Part shown: one piece after another, positions 17,213-26,051 of the stretch
How positions within the stretch are numbered: position 1 is the first letter of the stretch
Layout of the letters: each line of letters opens with the position of its first letter
Assembly: GCA_937874185.1 (NCBI GenBank)
Contig: CALNAK010000019.1
Span: forward strand, 62,001-126,000
Length of the DNA: 64,000 bases
Source of the DNA: an uncultured Lactobacillus sp.
GTDB lineage: Bacteria > Bacillota > Bacilli > Lactobacillales > Lactobacillaceae
Direction of reading: 5' to 3'
Made by a program: the position numbers and the translations under genes
The notes under the pieces: generated by a model
Databases searched by the model: none
Told to the model about the DNA's origin: nothing
The model's input: the letters and a program-made list of their open reading frames with translations, nothing else

Positions 17213-17989
17213 GTGGAATCAGAACAAACTATTAGTATGATGCAAATATTTGGCATCTTACGTAAACATATTAAGGCAATTTTAGGGACTACAATCGTTG
17301 TTACATTGGCGGCAGCCTTCGTAACATTTTTTGTTATGACACCTAAATACAGTGCTACTACAGAAATTTTGGTTAATCGAAAACTATCATCAGATATGCA
17401 AGGGGCTCAGTTTCAACAAGTTCAAGCTGATGTGCAGATGATTAGTACTTATAAGGATATTATTACCAGCCCAACTGTTTTGAAGACGGTTGATCGACAA
17501 ATTAGAGATTATCCTGGTTATCCTGGTTCAATGGGTGCACTTAAGAAGTCATTAACTATTAGTAACTCTCAGAATTCACAGGTCTTTTCAGTAAGTGCTA
17601 AATCAACAGATGCAGGGACTGCTGCCGCAATCGCTAATTCCACAGCGGAAGTGTTTAAGAAGAAAGTTGTTAAGATTATGAGCGTTAACAACGTTTCGAT
17701 TGTTTCGGAGGCAGAAACAAATACTAAAGCTGTTAGTCCTAGAAAGACTCTTAACATTGCTGCTGGTCTAGTTATTGGGTTGATTCTCGGAATTGCTCTG
17801 GCATTTATTCGTGAACTAACCGATAGAACTGTTTCAGATGAAAATTTCATAACAGATGAACTTGGCCTAACGAACTTAGGTATTGTTAGTGAAATTGATC
17901 AAAAAGATATTGAAAAAACTGTTGAACATCGTAGTTTCCAAACTAAGACTAGTAACAGTGGAATTATAAAAGGTAGTAGAAGGGTCTAG
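17213..17989 (+). CDS. Polysaccharide chain-length determinant, Wzz/CpsC
   Basis: The 258-aa membrane protein has the Wzz topology: a helix at about residues 20-40 (AILGTTIVVTLAAAFVTFF), an extracellular segment with the conserved YSATTEILVNRK start, and a second helix at about 183-200 (NIAAGLVIGLILGIALAFI) preceded by the proline motif VSPRKT. In Gram-positives this protein activates the tyrosine kinase CpsD and sets polymer length. It starts at GTG 17213 after GGAGG. Its usual partner kinase, encoded immediately downstream, is reduced to a stub here. Confidence 0.92.
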   Translation: MESEQTISMMQIFGILRKHIKAILGTTIVVTLAAAFVTFFVMTPKYSATTEILVNRKLSSDMQGAQFQQVQADVQMISTYKDIITSPTVLKTVDRQIRDYPGYPGSMGALKKSLTISNSQNSQVFSVSAKSTDAGTAAAIANSTAEVFKKKVVKIMSVNNVSIVSEAETNTKAVSPRKTLNIAAGLVIGLILGIALAFIRELTDRTVSDENFITDELGLTNLGIVSEIDQKDIEKTVEHRSFQTKTSNSGIIKGSRRV

Positions 17990-17999
17990 GTGAGAAATA

Positions 18000-18092
18000 A
18001 TGCAATTATTTAAAAAGAAGACTACAAAGCTAGACAACTATAGTTTGAAGCATGGTGTCGGTTTAATAACTTATGATGATCCTTCAAGATAA
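18000..18092 (+). pseudogene. N-terminal stub of CpsD/Wze tyrosine kinase
   Basis: ATG 18000 with AGGTGAG upstream opens 30 codons (MQLFKKKTTKLDN, then HGVGLITYDDPSR) before TAA. The segment LITYDDPS is the conserved N-terminal start of CpsD-type kinases, which normally continue for about 230 residues with Walker motifs. Here homology stops exactly where the sequence becomes the middle of UDP-galactopyranose mutase, so the rest of the kinase was lost in a deletion. Confidence 0.85.
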
Positions 18093-18423
18093 TTATCAGG
18101 GGAATGCAGTGGTTAATTATACTGATGCTGCAACTCCTTTTACTAGGATTATTGAGCATAAGCACTTTGAGTTCGGTAAGGGAAATAAAGGCAAGACAGT
18201 TATTACTCATGAATATCCAAAAACATGGCATCGTGGAGATGAGCCATATTATCCGATCAATAATAAGCGTAATAAAGAATTATATTCAAGTTATGTAAAA
18301 ATGGCTAGAAAAGATTATCCAAACGTTATATTCGGAGGACGTTTGGGTCAATATCGTTATTACAATATGGATCAAATAATTATGGCAGCGTTACAAACAG
18401 TTAAAAAGGAATTCGGAGAATAA
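18088..18423 (+). pseudogene. C-terminal fragment of UDP-galactopyranose mutase (glf)
   Basis: From GAT 18088 the frame reads DNYQGNAVVNYTD, then TRIIEHKHFEF, GDEPYYPINN and FGGRLGQYRYYNMDQ. These are the last 110 or so residues of Glf, a flavoenzyme of about 370 residues that makes UDP-galactofuranose. The FAD-binding N-terminal two thirds are missing, so it cannot be active. Together with the kinase stub it marks the two ends of a large deletion in an exopolysaccharide cluster. Confidence 0.9.
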
Positions 18424-18428
18424 GTTTA

Positions 18429-19844
18429 ATGAAGGTTGTTAAGAATTATCTCTATAATGCATCCTATCAGGTCTTTATTTTGTTGGTTCCTTTGATTACA
18501 ACACCATATTTAGCACGTGTTTTAGGACCAAAGGGTGTTGGGATAAATTCTTATACAAACTCAATTATTCAATATTTCATATTGTTTGGAAGTATTGGAG
18601 TGAATTTGTATGGTAATAGACAAATAGCCTTTGTAAGAGATGATAGAAAAGAATTAACACAAACGTTTTATGAAATATTTTTTATGAGATTAATTACAAT
18701 AATGGCGGCATGTTTTGCCTTTGAAATTTTTATTTCTATTGATAGTACTTATAAAATTTATTATCTAGCACAATCAATTTCTATTGTTGCAGCTGCATTT
18801 GATATTTCGTGGTTTTTTATGGGTGTTGAGAATTTTGCTGTAACTGTTTTAAGGAACTTGATTATCAAAGTTATTACGTTAATTAGTATCTTTATGTTTG
18901 TGAAATCTTATAATGATTTGACAATATATATATTGATTTTATCTTTGTCATTATTACTTGGAAATTTAACGTTGTTCCCAAGTTTACATAGATATATTGA
19001 TAAACCTAAGATATCTAGTTTAAAAGTATGGAGACATTTATGGCCTTCATTAATCCTGTTTATTCCACAGATAGCTACTCAAATATATTTAGTTCTAAAT
19101 AAAACAATGCTGGGATCAATGGTTTCCGTACAGGCGGCAGGATATTTTGATCAATCTGATAAGATGGTAAAAATGGTCTTAGCAATTGTAACAGCTACCG
19201 GGACCGTAATGTTACCACATGTTGCGAATGCTTTTGCCAAAGGACAGCATGATAAAACTAAAGGATATCTGTATAATAGTTTTTCATTTGTAACAGCTCT
19301 ATCAGTTCCTATGACATTTGGACTAATCGCAGTCTCACATAAATTTGTTCCTTTGTTCTTTACAAGTAGATTTAATGGTGTCACACCAATAATGATGATT
19401 GAGGCAATAATTATTTTATTAATAGCATGGAGTAATGCTATTGGAACACAATATTTATTGCCAACTCGACAGAATAAGTCATTTACACTTTCAGTTATAG
19501 TTGGAGCAATTATTAATTTAATAGCAAATATTCCTCTAATATTAATGTATGGGGCGGTAGGGGCTGCTATTGCTACTGTTCTTTCTGAGTTATCGGTAAC
19601 GTTATATCAATTAATAGTGATTCGTAAACAGGTGGAATATAAAAAAATTTTTGAAGATATTTATAAATACTTACTAGCAGGATTGTGCATGTATCTATCA
19701 GTATCTATTGTGGATAAGATATTACCAAGTACTTGGTTAGCGTTAGTAATTGAGGTAATTATTGGAATTTTTGTTTATATTTTACTGTTGTTTATTTTGA
19801 AAGTGAAATTGATATATAAAATGAAAGTATTCTTAAAAGAATAG
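18429..19844 (+). CDS. Polysaccharide flippase, Wzx type
   Basis: The 471-aa integral membrane protein has about 12-14 hydrophobic helices. Its N-terminus (NYLYNASYQVFILLVPLITT then PYLARVLGP) is characteristic of PST/MATE-family oligosaccharide flippases. It would move lipid-linked repeat units across the membrane. It lies 5 bp after the glf remnant and 21 bp before the LCP gene. Its polymerase and glycosyltransferases appear to have been deleted, so its substrate may no longer be made here. Confidence 0.92.
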   Translation: MKVVKNYLYNASYQVFILLVPLITTPYLARVLGPKGVGINSYTNSIIQYFILFGSIGVNLYGNRQIAFVRDDRKELTQTFYEIFFMRLITIMAACFAFEIFISIDSTYKIYYLAQSISIVAAAFDISWFFMGVENFAVTVLRNLIIKVITLISIFMFVKSYNDLTIYILILSLSLLLGNLTLFPSLHRYIDKPKISSLKVWRHLWPSLILFIPQIATQIYLVLNKTMLGSMVSVQAAGYFDQSDKMVKMVLAIVTATGTVMLPHVANAFAKGQHDKTKGYLYNSFSFVTALSVPMTFGLIAVSHKFVPLFFTSRFNGVTPIMMIEAIIILLIAWSNAIGTQYLLPTRQNKSFTLSVIVGAIINLIANIPLILMYGAVGAAIATVLSELSVTLYQLIVIRKQVEYKKIFEDIYKYLLAGLCMYLSVSIVDKILPSTWLALVIEVIIGIFVYILLLFILKVKLIYKMKVFLKE

Positions 19845-19865
19845 ATTAATATAGGGGGAGAATAT

Positions 19866-21011
19866 ATGCATAATAATAAAAGGAAAAAGAAGCACACATT
19901 AAGAAATACATTCTTAGCAGTTATTTTATTGGTTGTATTAGGTGGAGCAGCATATGGTATGACACGTTATCGTAGTGCTAAAACTGCGGTTAATAGTTCA
20001 TTCAAACCATCAGGTGTGGATAAGCAACGTGATGTAAGTAAACAACTTAAAGATAAGAAACCAATTTCAATTCTTTTAATGGGAACTGATACTGGTGCAC
20101 TTGGTCGTGATTACAAGGGACGTACTGACAGTATGATGGTTCTAACTTTGAATCCAAGTACTAATAAAACAACCGTAGTAAGTATTCCTCGTGATACAGC
20201 AGTTAATATACCTGGATATAAGAGTGAATCACCAGCTAAAATTAATGCCGCATATTCATATGGTCAAACTGAAACTGCTATTAAAACTGTTCAAAAACTT
20301 TTGAATATTCCAATTGATTTTTATGCACTTATTAATATGGGTGGTATGGAAAAGGTTATTGATCAAGCTAAGGGTGTTGATGTAACGCCAACTTTAACTT
20401 TTACATATGAAGGTAATACTTTCACTAAAGGTCAAAAGACTCATATGAATGGTAAAAAGGCTTTAGCATATTCACGTATGCGTTATGATGATCCACAAGG
20501 GGATTACGGTCGTCAAACTCGTCAACGTGCTGTTCTTACTGCATTAGTTCATAAGAGTAGTTCTGTTTCTACCTTATTAAATCAACAATTCATTAGTTCA
20601 TTGTCAAATCAAACTCAAACTGATTTAACTTTTGATGAATTGACTGTTCTTGCTAAAGACTATAATTCAGTTAGAAAGAATACTTCAGAAACTCACTTAC
20701 AAGGTAATGGAGAAGAAGTTGCCAAACAAAGTATGGAAGTTATGAAGGAATCTGAATTACAACGTGTTACAGATATTATTCGTAAGAGTTTAGATTTGTC
20801 ACATGCTAAAACAGGTAATATTCAATACAATCCTGCAACAGAAAAGGCTACTACAGCTAAGACAGAACAAGATATTAATAATATCGGTATGCAAAAATCT
20901 ACAACTACTGGTACCGGTGCAGCAACTGGTACTACTAGAAGTACTGCTGGTACTGGTACCGGAGCTGGAACAAGCACTGGCACTGGTTCATATTCAAACT
21001 CTGGTTACTAA
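19866..21011 (+). CDS. LytR-CpsA-Psr (LCP) family protein
   Basis: The 381-aa protein has a short cytoplasmic lysine-rich start, a membrane helix at about residues 13-32, and the extracellular LCP domain with SILLMGTDTG, GRTDSMMVLTL, VSIPRDTAVNI and YSRMRYDDPQGDYGRQTRQR. LCP enzymes transfer teichoic acids or capsular polymers from lipid carriers to peptidoglycan. The tail after about residue 340 is low-complexity Gly/Thr/Ser/Ala, encoded by GGTACT/GGAACT-like repeats (about 20900-20990) that may vary in length. AGGGGGAG precedes the ATG. Confidence 0.93.
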   Translation: MHNNKRKKKHTLRNTFLAVILLVVLGGAAYGMTRYRSAKTAVNSSFKPSGVDKQRDVSKQLKDKKPISILLMGTDTGALGRDYKGRTDSMMVLTLNPSTNKTTVVSIPRDTAVNIPGYKSESPAKINAAYSYGQTETAIKTVQKLLNIPIDFYALINMGGMEKVIDQAKGVDVTPTLTFTYEGNTFTKGQKTHMNGKKALAYSRMRYDDPQGDYGRQTRQRAVLTALVHKSSSVSTLLNQQFISSLSNQTQTDLTFDELTVLAKDYNSVRKNTSETHLQGNGEEVAKQSMEVMKESELQRVTDIIRKSLDLSHAKTGNIQYNPATEKATTAKTEQDINNIGMQKSTTTGTGAATGTTRSTAGTGTGAGTSTGTGSYSNSGY

Positions 21012-21039
21012 TTTTTAAGTAGGATATTTTATATAAATG

Positions 21040-21067
21040 GAATCTCACATTGAGATTCTTTTTTTGT
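21040..21067 (+). terminator. Terminator of the polysaccharide locus
   Basis: GAATCTCA CAT TGAGATTC is followed by TTTTTTT. Confidence 0.9.
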
Positions 21068-21141
21068 TTTCTTATGTTATTAGCAGTATTAAACAACTAA
21101 ATTAGAAGTTAAGTATCAAATAATATGAGTGAATAGCATTT

Positions 21142-21185
21142 AATGACATCTATAAACAGATTTCGTGGTTGTAGATGTCATTTTT
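21142..21185. terminator. Inverted repeat, possible terminator
   Basis: AATGACATCTA and TAGATGTCATT are separated by 19 nt and followed by TTTTTATTAT. Nothing else is evident between here and the LexA site. Confidence 0.5.
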
Positions 21186-21282
21186 ATTATCATATATTTG
21201 ATATCTAGAATTCATTGAAATTGAATTGTGGTTGATATCGTTGAATATTAATTTTGTCTCAAACCGAGATTCTATTTTTTAA

Positions 21283-21311
21283 TTGCAAAAAAGAACATAT
21301 GTTCGTATAAT
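21283..21311 (+). promoter_or_regulatory. SOS promoter with LexA box
   Basis: TTGCAA (21283-21288) and TATAAT (21306-21311) are spaced 17 bp. AGAACATATGTTCG (21292-21305) in the spacer matches the Gram-positive LexA consensus CGAACATATGTTCG at 13 of 14 positions, so LexA would cover the promoter. Confidence 0.9.
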
Positions 21312-21345
21312 AAACATATAAGCAAGAAAAGGAGGATGCAAGCCA

Positions 21346-22647
21346 ATGGATTACAGTCAAGAACCGCACGGTGTATTTTTTCTAATTGACAACAAATCGT
21401 TTTATGCCAGTGTTGAAGCGACTCTCCGTGGTTTGAATCCTCTGAAAGAAATGCTGGTAGTGATGAGTGAAGCTGATAACACTAATGGTGGCTTGATTTT
21501 GGCAACTTCTCCTATGGCTAAAAAGGAATTTCATCTCAAAGCAAATGTATCGCGTCAACGTGATTTACCACAGGACCCACGAATCATTGTTGTGCCACCA
21601 CGAATGAATCTTTACATCAAGCGTAACCTACAGATTAACCAAATATTTAGAGAGTTTGCGGCAGAGTGTGACGTCTGGCCATATTCAATTGATGAATCAA
21701 TTATTGATATGACGCATTCATGGCACTTGTTCGGAAATAGTCCACGTGAGGTTGCTCGGATAATCCAAAAGACTGTTTGCCAGCGATTGGGCCTGTACAC
21801 AACTGTGGGTATTGGTGACAATCCGGTTCAAGCGAAGATTGCTTTAGATATTTATGCCAAACATGATCCTGAATTAATGGGAGAGATTCATTATGAGACA
21901 GTTCCAGAAAAGATTTGGACGATTCCTAATATGACAGATGTTTGGAGTATCGCCAAACGAACTGAAAAACGTTTGAATAGTCTAGGAATTCACAGTATTT
22001 ACGAATTATCCCAATCCAATCCATTCTATTTGAAAGAAAAATTGGGACTTATCGGTGAACAAATCTTTGCGATTGCTTGGGGAATTGACCGAACTAACTT
22101 GGAGGATAACATTGCTCCCAAGAGTCATAGTATTGGTAACTCACAAGTTTTGCCCAGAGATTATTACAATAAAATGGAGATTGAGACGGTCATTAAAGAG
22201 ATGGGGCAACAAGTTGCATCACGGTTACGCCACCATCATAAGCAAGCTGGTTGTATTTATCTGAGTGTGAGATATTCATATGCGGCAACAGTTGAAGGTG
22301 AACGTGGAGGCTTTAGTGTTGCAAGCAATCTAACGCATACTGACAGTGATAGTGAAATTTCTAAGCAACTATTACATATGTTTGAAGGTAGTTGGCAGGG
22401 GCAACCGGTCAGAAATTTAGCAGTGTATTCTTCAAAATTGGTTAATAAACAGGCGCAACAATTAAACTTCTTTAAGCCAGTAGTCAGTCAATGTAAGAGT
22501 GAAGACTGTTTAGCTATTGTGGATCAGATTCGTGACAGATATGGATTTAAGTCAATTGTCTACGCCAACAGTTTACAAAAAGGTGGTACTGCTATTAATC
22601 GAAGTAGTTTAGTTGGTGGTCATAATGGCGGGAATGCATATGAATAG
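21346..22647 (+). CDS. Y-family DNA polymerase, UmuC/UvrX-like
   Basis: The 433-aa protein is a translesion polymerase. The catalytic motifs FFLIDNKSFYASVE and SIDESIID (D116-E117) are intact. The fingers/palm core is followed by a helix-hairpin-helix thumb (SIYELSQSNPFYLKEK) and a little-finger domain. It matches the length of UvrX/YqjW-type Pol V relatives and lacks an extended C-terminal region. It is transcribed from a LexA-controlled promoter and heads a three-gene operon ending in yolD, the usual arrangement for DNA-damage-induced mutagenesis in Firmicutes and their plasmids. Confidence 0.93.
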   Translation: MDYSQEPHGVFFLIDNKSFYASVEATLRGLNPLKEMLVVMSEADNTNGGLILATSPMAKKEFHLKANVSRQRDLPQDPRIIVVPPRMNLYIKRNLQINQIFREFAAECDVWPYSIDESIIDMTHSWHLFGNSPREVARIIQKTVCQRLGLYTTVGIGDNPVQAKIALDIYAKHDPELMGEIHYETVPEKIWTIPNMTDVWSIAKRTEKRLNSLGIHSIYELSQSNPFYLKEKLGLIGEQIFAIAWGIDRTNLEDNIAPKSHSIGNSQVLPRDYYNKMEIETVIKEMGQQVASRLRHHHKQAGCIYLSVRYSYAATVEGERGGFSVASNLTHTDSDSEISKQLLHMFEGSWQGQPVRNLAVYSSKLVNKQAQQLNFFKPVVSQCKSEDCLAIVDQIRDRYGFKSIVYANSLQKGGTAINRSSLVGGHNGGNAYE

Positions 22648-22960
22648 TGATTTCAATTTGATAATTGAACGAATTCAAATTTATTTCACTCGAAAATCTC
22701 GAACCGAATACTGGCTTCAAGTAGTGAATGACAAATATGACGAAACGTATAATTTCTTTATCAATGTGCAAAGAAAAGGTGAAAGAGTGCATTCAATACC
22801 CTTACACACAGTAGAAGACTATAATTTGTCATATTTGGAAAAGTTGATTAATAAAATTATGAAAAAATATCAACTCTCAATAACGTATGATGGATTTGTA
22901 GGTTTGAAATGGCCTGAGAAACAAGAATTAATTCAGAAAAGGAAACACTTAGATGAATAG
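22640..22960 (+). CDS. Conserved-context hypothetical protein in the SOS operon
   Basis: The 106-aa product overlaps the polymerase gene by 8 bp and the next gene by 8 bp, so all three are translationally coupled. An in-frame ATG six bases earlier (22634) is also possible; GGCGGG lies just upstream. The protein is mixed helical/strand with no cysteines or signal (FNLIIERIQIYFTRKSRTEYW). I do not recognise a domain. Its position between a Y-family polymerase and YolD suggests a role in regulating translesion synthesis. Confidence 0.75.
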   Translation: MNSDFNLIIERIQIYFTRKSRTEYWLQVVNDKYDETYNFFINVQRKGERVHSIPLHTVEDYNLSYLEKLINKIMKKYQLSITYDGFVGLKWPEKQELIQKRKHLDE

Positions 22961-23330
22961 TAAGTATGAAATGGACGATGAAACAGTCCAAATGTTCTTT
23001 GATCATTATTATAATGATCGAGGCAAAATGAAGTGGCAAGGATTCTATTTATCCGACCACACCGCAGCATTGAATCATCAATCAGAAAAATTACAACAAC
23101 AAAATAAATTGCGTAAGCAACAGACAGAAAAAGAAATCACTAAGTTTTTAATGCAATCATATTCTTATAATCAAATAATCAAGGTTCAATTAAATAGCTT
23201 GAACACTAATAATGAAGTTGACGATGATTTAACTGGAGAAGTATCTGGTTATAATGATGATCTGTTTTATTTGGATAACAACAAGTCATTCCGACTTGGC
23301 GAAGTTCGTAATGTTGAAATGATAGCTTAG
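22953..23330 (+). CDS. YolD-like protein
   Basis: The 125-aa protein contains the YolD signature DRGKMKWQGFYLSDHTAAL (about residues 24-43), a glutamine-rich helix, and a C-terminal strand region (YNQIIKVQLNSL then VDDDLTGEVSGYNDD). YolD-like proteins are encoded beside Y-family polymerases and have been proposed to act as UmuD-like partners. The ATG overlaps the end of the upstream gene. Confidence 0.85.
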   Translation: MNSKYEMDDETVQMFFDHYYNDRGKMKWQGFYLSDHTAALNHQSEKLQQQNKLRKQQTEKEITKFLMQSYSYNQIIKVQLNSLNTNNEVDDDLTGEVSGYNDDLFYLDNNKSFRLGEVRNVEMIA

Positions 23331-23452
23331 AGAGCGTAGCAACACGGTTAACTCGTGAGGATTAGCAGGGATTCACGAATTATGCACAGGTTTGTGTGCA
23401 TGATTTGGGAATTCAGGCTAACCGGAAGGAGTTGTGTTGTGAAGCTCATTTT
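23331..23452. repeat. Family 2 hairpin repeat, copy F2-2
   Basis: It begins AGAGCG directly after the yolD TAG stop and ends AAGCTCATTTT. Paired arms include AGCAACACGGTTA/AACCGGAAGGAGTTGTGTTGT (imperfect), GATTAGC/GGCTAA and the inner GAATTATGCACA/TGTGTGCATGATTT. The inner stem differs in sequence from the other copies but keeps its pairing. Confidence 0.65.
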
Positions 23453-23458
23453 AGATAA

Positions 23459-23487
23459 GGGGGAGAATTAAATTTCTTCCCTTTTTT
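23459..23487 (+). terminator. Terminator of the SOS operon
   Basis: GGGAGAA and TTTCTTCCC flank a short A-rich loop and are followed by TTTTTTG. Confidence 0.65.
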
Positions 23488-23493
23488 GTCGAA

Positions 23494-23522
23494 CAAAAAA
23501 ACTGCCAACAAAGTTAGCAGTT
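23494..23522 (-). terminator. Terminator of the ArsR-type gene
   Basis: On the minus strand AACTGCTAAC and GTTGGCAGTT pair around a 3-nt loop and are followed by TTTTTTTG. It overlaps the end of the gene. Confidence 0.8.
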
Positions 23523-23880
23523 AGAAATCGTTATCGTCTTCGATAATATGTTCTTTCGTCTGATTGAAGATAGTAATAATATGTTGATCACTTAAACGAT
23601 AATGGATATTTCGTCCACGTCTGGCGTTTGAAACTAGATTCAATTGTTTCAAAATGCTCAGTTGATGTGAGATGGATGATTGGCTCATATCAAGGGTATC
23701 AGCGATTTCCCCAACACTAAGGGGAGTTTCGGATAGAGCTAAAATAATTTTAACTCTTGTCATATCACCGAAGGCTTTGAAGATATTGACCATCGCATCT
23801 AGGTCGGTGTCACTAGGTAAATCTCTTTTTAAATTATGAAGAGCTTTTTGGTGCTCAACTTCAAAATTTTCTTCTGACAT
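23521..23880 (-). CDS. ArsR/SmtB-family metal sensor (CzrA-like)
   Basis: The 119-aa repressor starts at ATG 23880, seven bases after AGAGGG. The winged helix is at about residues 30-95, with recognition helix MSQSSISHQLSIL. The last helix carries D98, H100, H111 and E114, nearly the D-x-H/H-x2-H zinc site of CzrA with Glu in place of the last His. Such proteins leave DNA when Zn, Co or Cd binds. It is divergent from a P1B-type ATPase gene, and a symmetric operator lies between them. Confidence 0.9.
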   Translation of the reverse strand: MSEENFEVEHQKALHNLKRDLPSDTDLDAMVNIFKAFGDMTRVKIILALSETPLSVGEIADTLDMSQSSISHQLSILKQLNLVSNARRGRNIHYRLSDQHIITIFNQTKEHIIEDDNDF

Positions 23881-23940
23881 TACTTGTCCCTCTTGTTGAA
23901 ATAGGTTGAAATTCATTACAGCTTATTATATTATAATTCA

Positions 23941-23962
23941 TATATGAATGAATGCTCATATA
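23941..23962. promoter_or_regulatory. ArsR-type operator
   Basis: A 22-bp dyad with TATATGA and TCATATA arms around an 8-bp centre lies between the divergent ArsR and ATPase genes, about 45 bp upstream of the ATPase start. This is the layout of SmtB/CzrA operators. Confidence 0.7.
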
Positions 23963-24006
23963 TTCAAATGAACATGTAAACCTTTTCTAAAAGGAGGCTG
24001 AATTCG

Positions 24007-25926
24007 ATGAAATTATACGATGTCAGGGCCGATTATAAAAATAAAAAGGCTAAAAAGAATATTAGAAATGAATTTAGTAAGGAAACTCGAATCACAATAA
24101 TTAGACTACTAGTTTCCTTCATACTATTGTTGCTCGGTTCCAGTTCGATACTACCACAGCCGGTTAGTGTAACTTTATTTGTACTAGCATACTTGGTTAT
24201 CGGGGCTAGAATCGTCTACAAGGCGGTCCGTAATATTTTCCACGGAGAAATTTTTGACGAGAACTTCTTGATGAGTATTGCGGCAATCGGGGCAATCATT
24301 TTGGGACAATATCCTGAGGCAATTGCGGTCATGTTGTTTTATGAATTGGGAAATGTTTTTGAGGACGTTGCGGTCAATCGTTCGAAAGAATCTATTTCAG
24401 CCTTACTCGAAGTTAAGCCAGTTTCGGCAACCCTCAAATTAGGTAATCAGACTAAAGTAGTTGATCCTAGCATCGTCCAGATTGGCGAAATCATTGTTGT
24501 TAAACCAGGTGAGAAGATTCCTTTAGATGGAACTGTTGTCCTGGGTCAATCATCGGTTGATACATCAGCGTTGACAGGTGAATCAATGCCACAGAACATC
24601 AAAGTTGGCGACAATGCTTTGAGTGGTTCAATCAACGAGAATGGAACTTTACAAATCAAAGTAACCAAAATTTATAACGACTCAACTGTGGCTAAGATAT
24701 TAGACTTGGTCCAAAATGCTAGTAGTAAAAAGGCTAACACAGAAAAATTCATTACAAAGTTTGCCAAAATTTATACACCGATTGTGGTTGGTCTAGCGGT
24801 TCTTTTGGCAATCGTGCCACCATTAGTAGTGCAGGGTGAATGGAGTACTTGGATTTATCGTGCCTTAGTTTTCTTAGTTATATCATGTCCATGTGCCTTA
24901 GTTATTTCGGTGCCATTGAGTTTCTTCGGAGGAATCGGTGCTGCATCGAAACAAGGTATCTTGGTAAAAGGTAGTAACTATTTGGAAGCTTTGAACGATG
25001 TTGATACCGTGGCTTTTGACAAAACTGGAACTCTGACGAAAGGTCAATTCTCAGTTGTTAACGTAGCACCAGTAACTGGAATTACGAGGAATCAGATCCT
25101 ACAAATGGCAGCTAGTGTCGAAAAGAATTCAACCCATCCAATTGCCGTATCAATTTTAAAAGCCTACACTGGAAAGATTTTACCAATTGAAAACTCGACA
25201 GAACAAGCTGGTCACGGATTAAGTGCTGAAATTAACGGTCAAAATGTAGTTGTTGGTAATGCCAAAGCTATGAAAAAATCACAGATTGAATTTACTGAAT
25301 CAGATGCAATCGGAACAATCGTCTATGTGGCAGTCGACGGTAAATTCTGGGGTAACATTGTGATTGCGGACGAACCAAAATCCGACGCTGCCGAAGCAAT
25401 TAAATTGTTGAACAATCGTGGCATTAACAAGACAGTTATGCTTACCGGTGATAATCAAACAGTCGGTACAGCTATTGCTAAGAAATTGAAAATGAGTAAC
25501 GTCTACACAAACCTCTTACCAGAAAATAAAGTTGAGATTATCAATGACTTATTAGCGGTGTCACATAAGAATAACAAGAAAGTTGCTTTCGTTGGTGACG
25601 GCATCAACGATACTCCCGTACTTGCTACAGCCGATATTGGTTTTGCGATGGGTGGACTAGGATCAGACGCAGCCGTTGAAGCTGCCGATATTGTTATCAT
25701 GGGTGACGAACCATCTAAAGTTTCACGTGCCATGAAGATTGCCAAGAGAACTCGCAGTATTGTGACACAGAATATTACTTTCGCCTTAGTAATAAAGATT
25801 CTGTTCCTACTATTAGGTGCATTAGGAATGGTCAACATGTGGCAAGCAGTCTTCGCCGATGTTGGTGTGACGATTATTGCAGTGCTAAATGCGATTAGAT
25901 TACAGTTTATAAATTTTGATAATTAA
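24007..25926 (+). CDS. P1B-type heavy-metal ATPase (Zn/Cd/Pb exporter class)
   Basis: The 639-aa protein pumps metal ions out of the cytosol using ATP. Visible are the ion-binding C294-P-C296 in the membrane helix, phosphorylated D338 in DKTGTLT, the TGES loop (SALTGESMP), the HP motif (STHPIAV), GDGINDTP, and a late-helix aspartate in DVGVTIIAVLNA typical of the P1B-2 zinc/cadmium group. No N-terminal metal-binding domain is present; the protein starts with a short basic tail. An AGGAGG site lies 7 bp before the ATG. The divergent CzrA-like gene should regulate it. Confidence 0.93.
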   Translation: MKLYDVRADYKNKKAKKNIRNEFSKETRITIIRLLVSFILLLLGSSSILPQPVSVTLFVLAYLVIGARIVYKAVRNIFHGEIFDENFLMSIAAIGAIILGQYPEAIAVMLFYELGNVFEDVAVNRSKESISALLEVKPVSATLKLGNQTKVVDPSIVQIGEIIVVKPGEKIPLDGTVVLGQSSVDTSALTGESMPQNIKVGDNALSGSINENGTLQIKVTKIYNDSTVAKILDLVQNASSKKANTEKFITKFAKIYTPIVVGLAVLLAIVPPLVVQGEWSTWIYRALVFLVISCPCALVISVPLSFFGGIGAASKQGILVKGSNYLEALNDVDTVAFDKTGTLTKGQFSVVNVAPVTGITRNQILQMAASVEKNSTHPIAVSILKAYTGKILPIENSTEQAGHGLSAEINGQNVVVGNAKAMKKSQIEFTESDAIGTIVYVAVDGKFWGNIVIADEPKSDAAEAIKLLNNRGINKTVMLTGDNQTVGTAIAKKLKMSNVYTNLLPENKVEIINDLLAVSHKNNKKVAFVGDGINDTPVLATADIGFAMGGLGSDAAVEAADIVIMGDEPSKVSRAMKIAKRTRSIVTQNITFALVIKILFLLLGALGMVNMWQAVFADVGVTIIAVLNAIRLQFINFDN

Positions 25927-25930
25927 AAAA

Positions 25931-25963
25931 ACGAGCGGAAAGTAAAATTTCCGCTCGTTTTTT
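25931..25963 (+). terminator. Terminator of the metal ATPase gene
   Basis: ACGAGCGGAAA and TTTCCGCTCGT form an 11-bp stem, followed by TTTTTT. Confidence 0.9.
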
Positions 25964-26051
25964 ATTTATTTAAAAGTTTAGCGAAACCAGAGAGCAGTCA
26001 ATAGTATAATTAAAAAGATGTATTTGAATAATTTATGGGGGATTTTAATAA

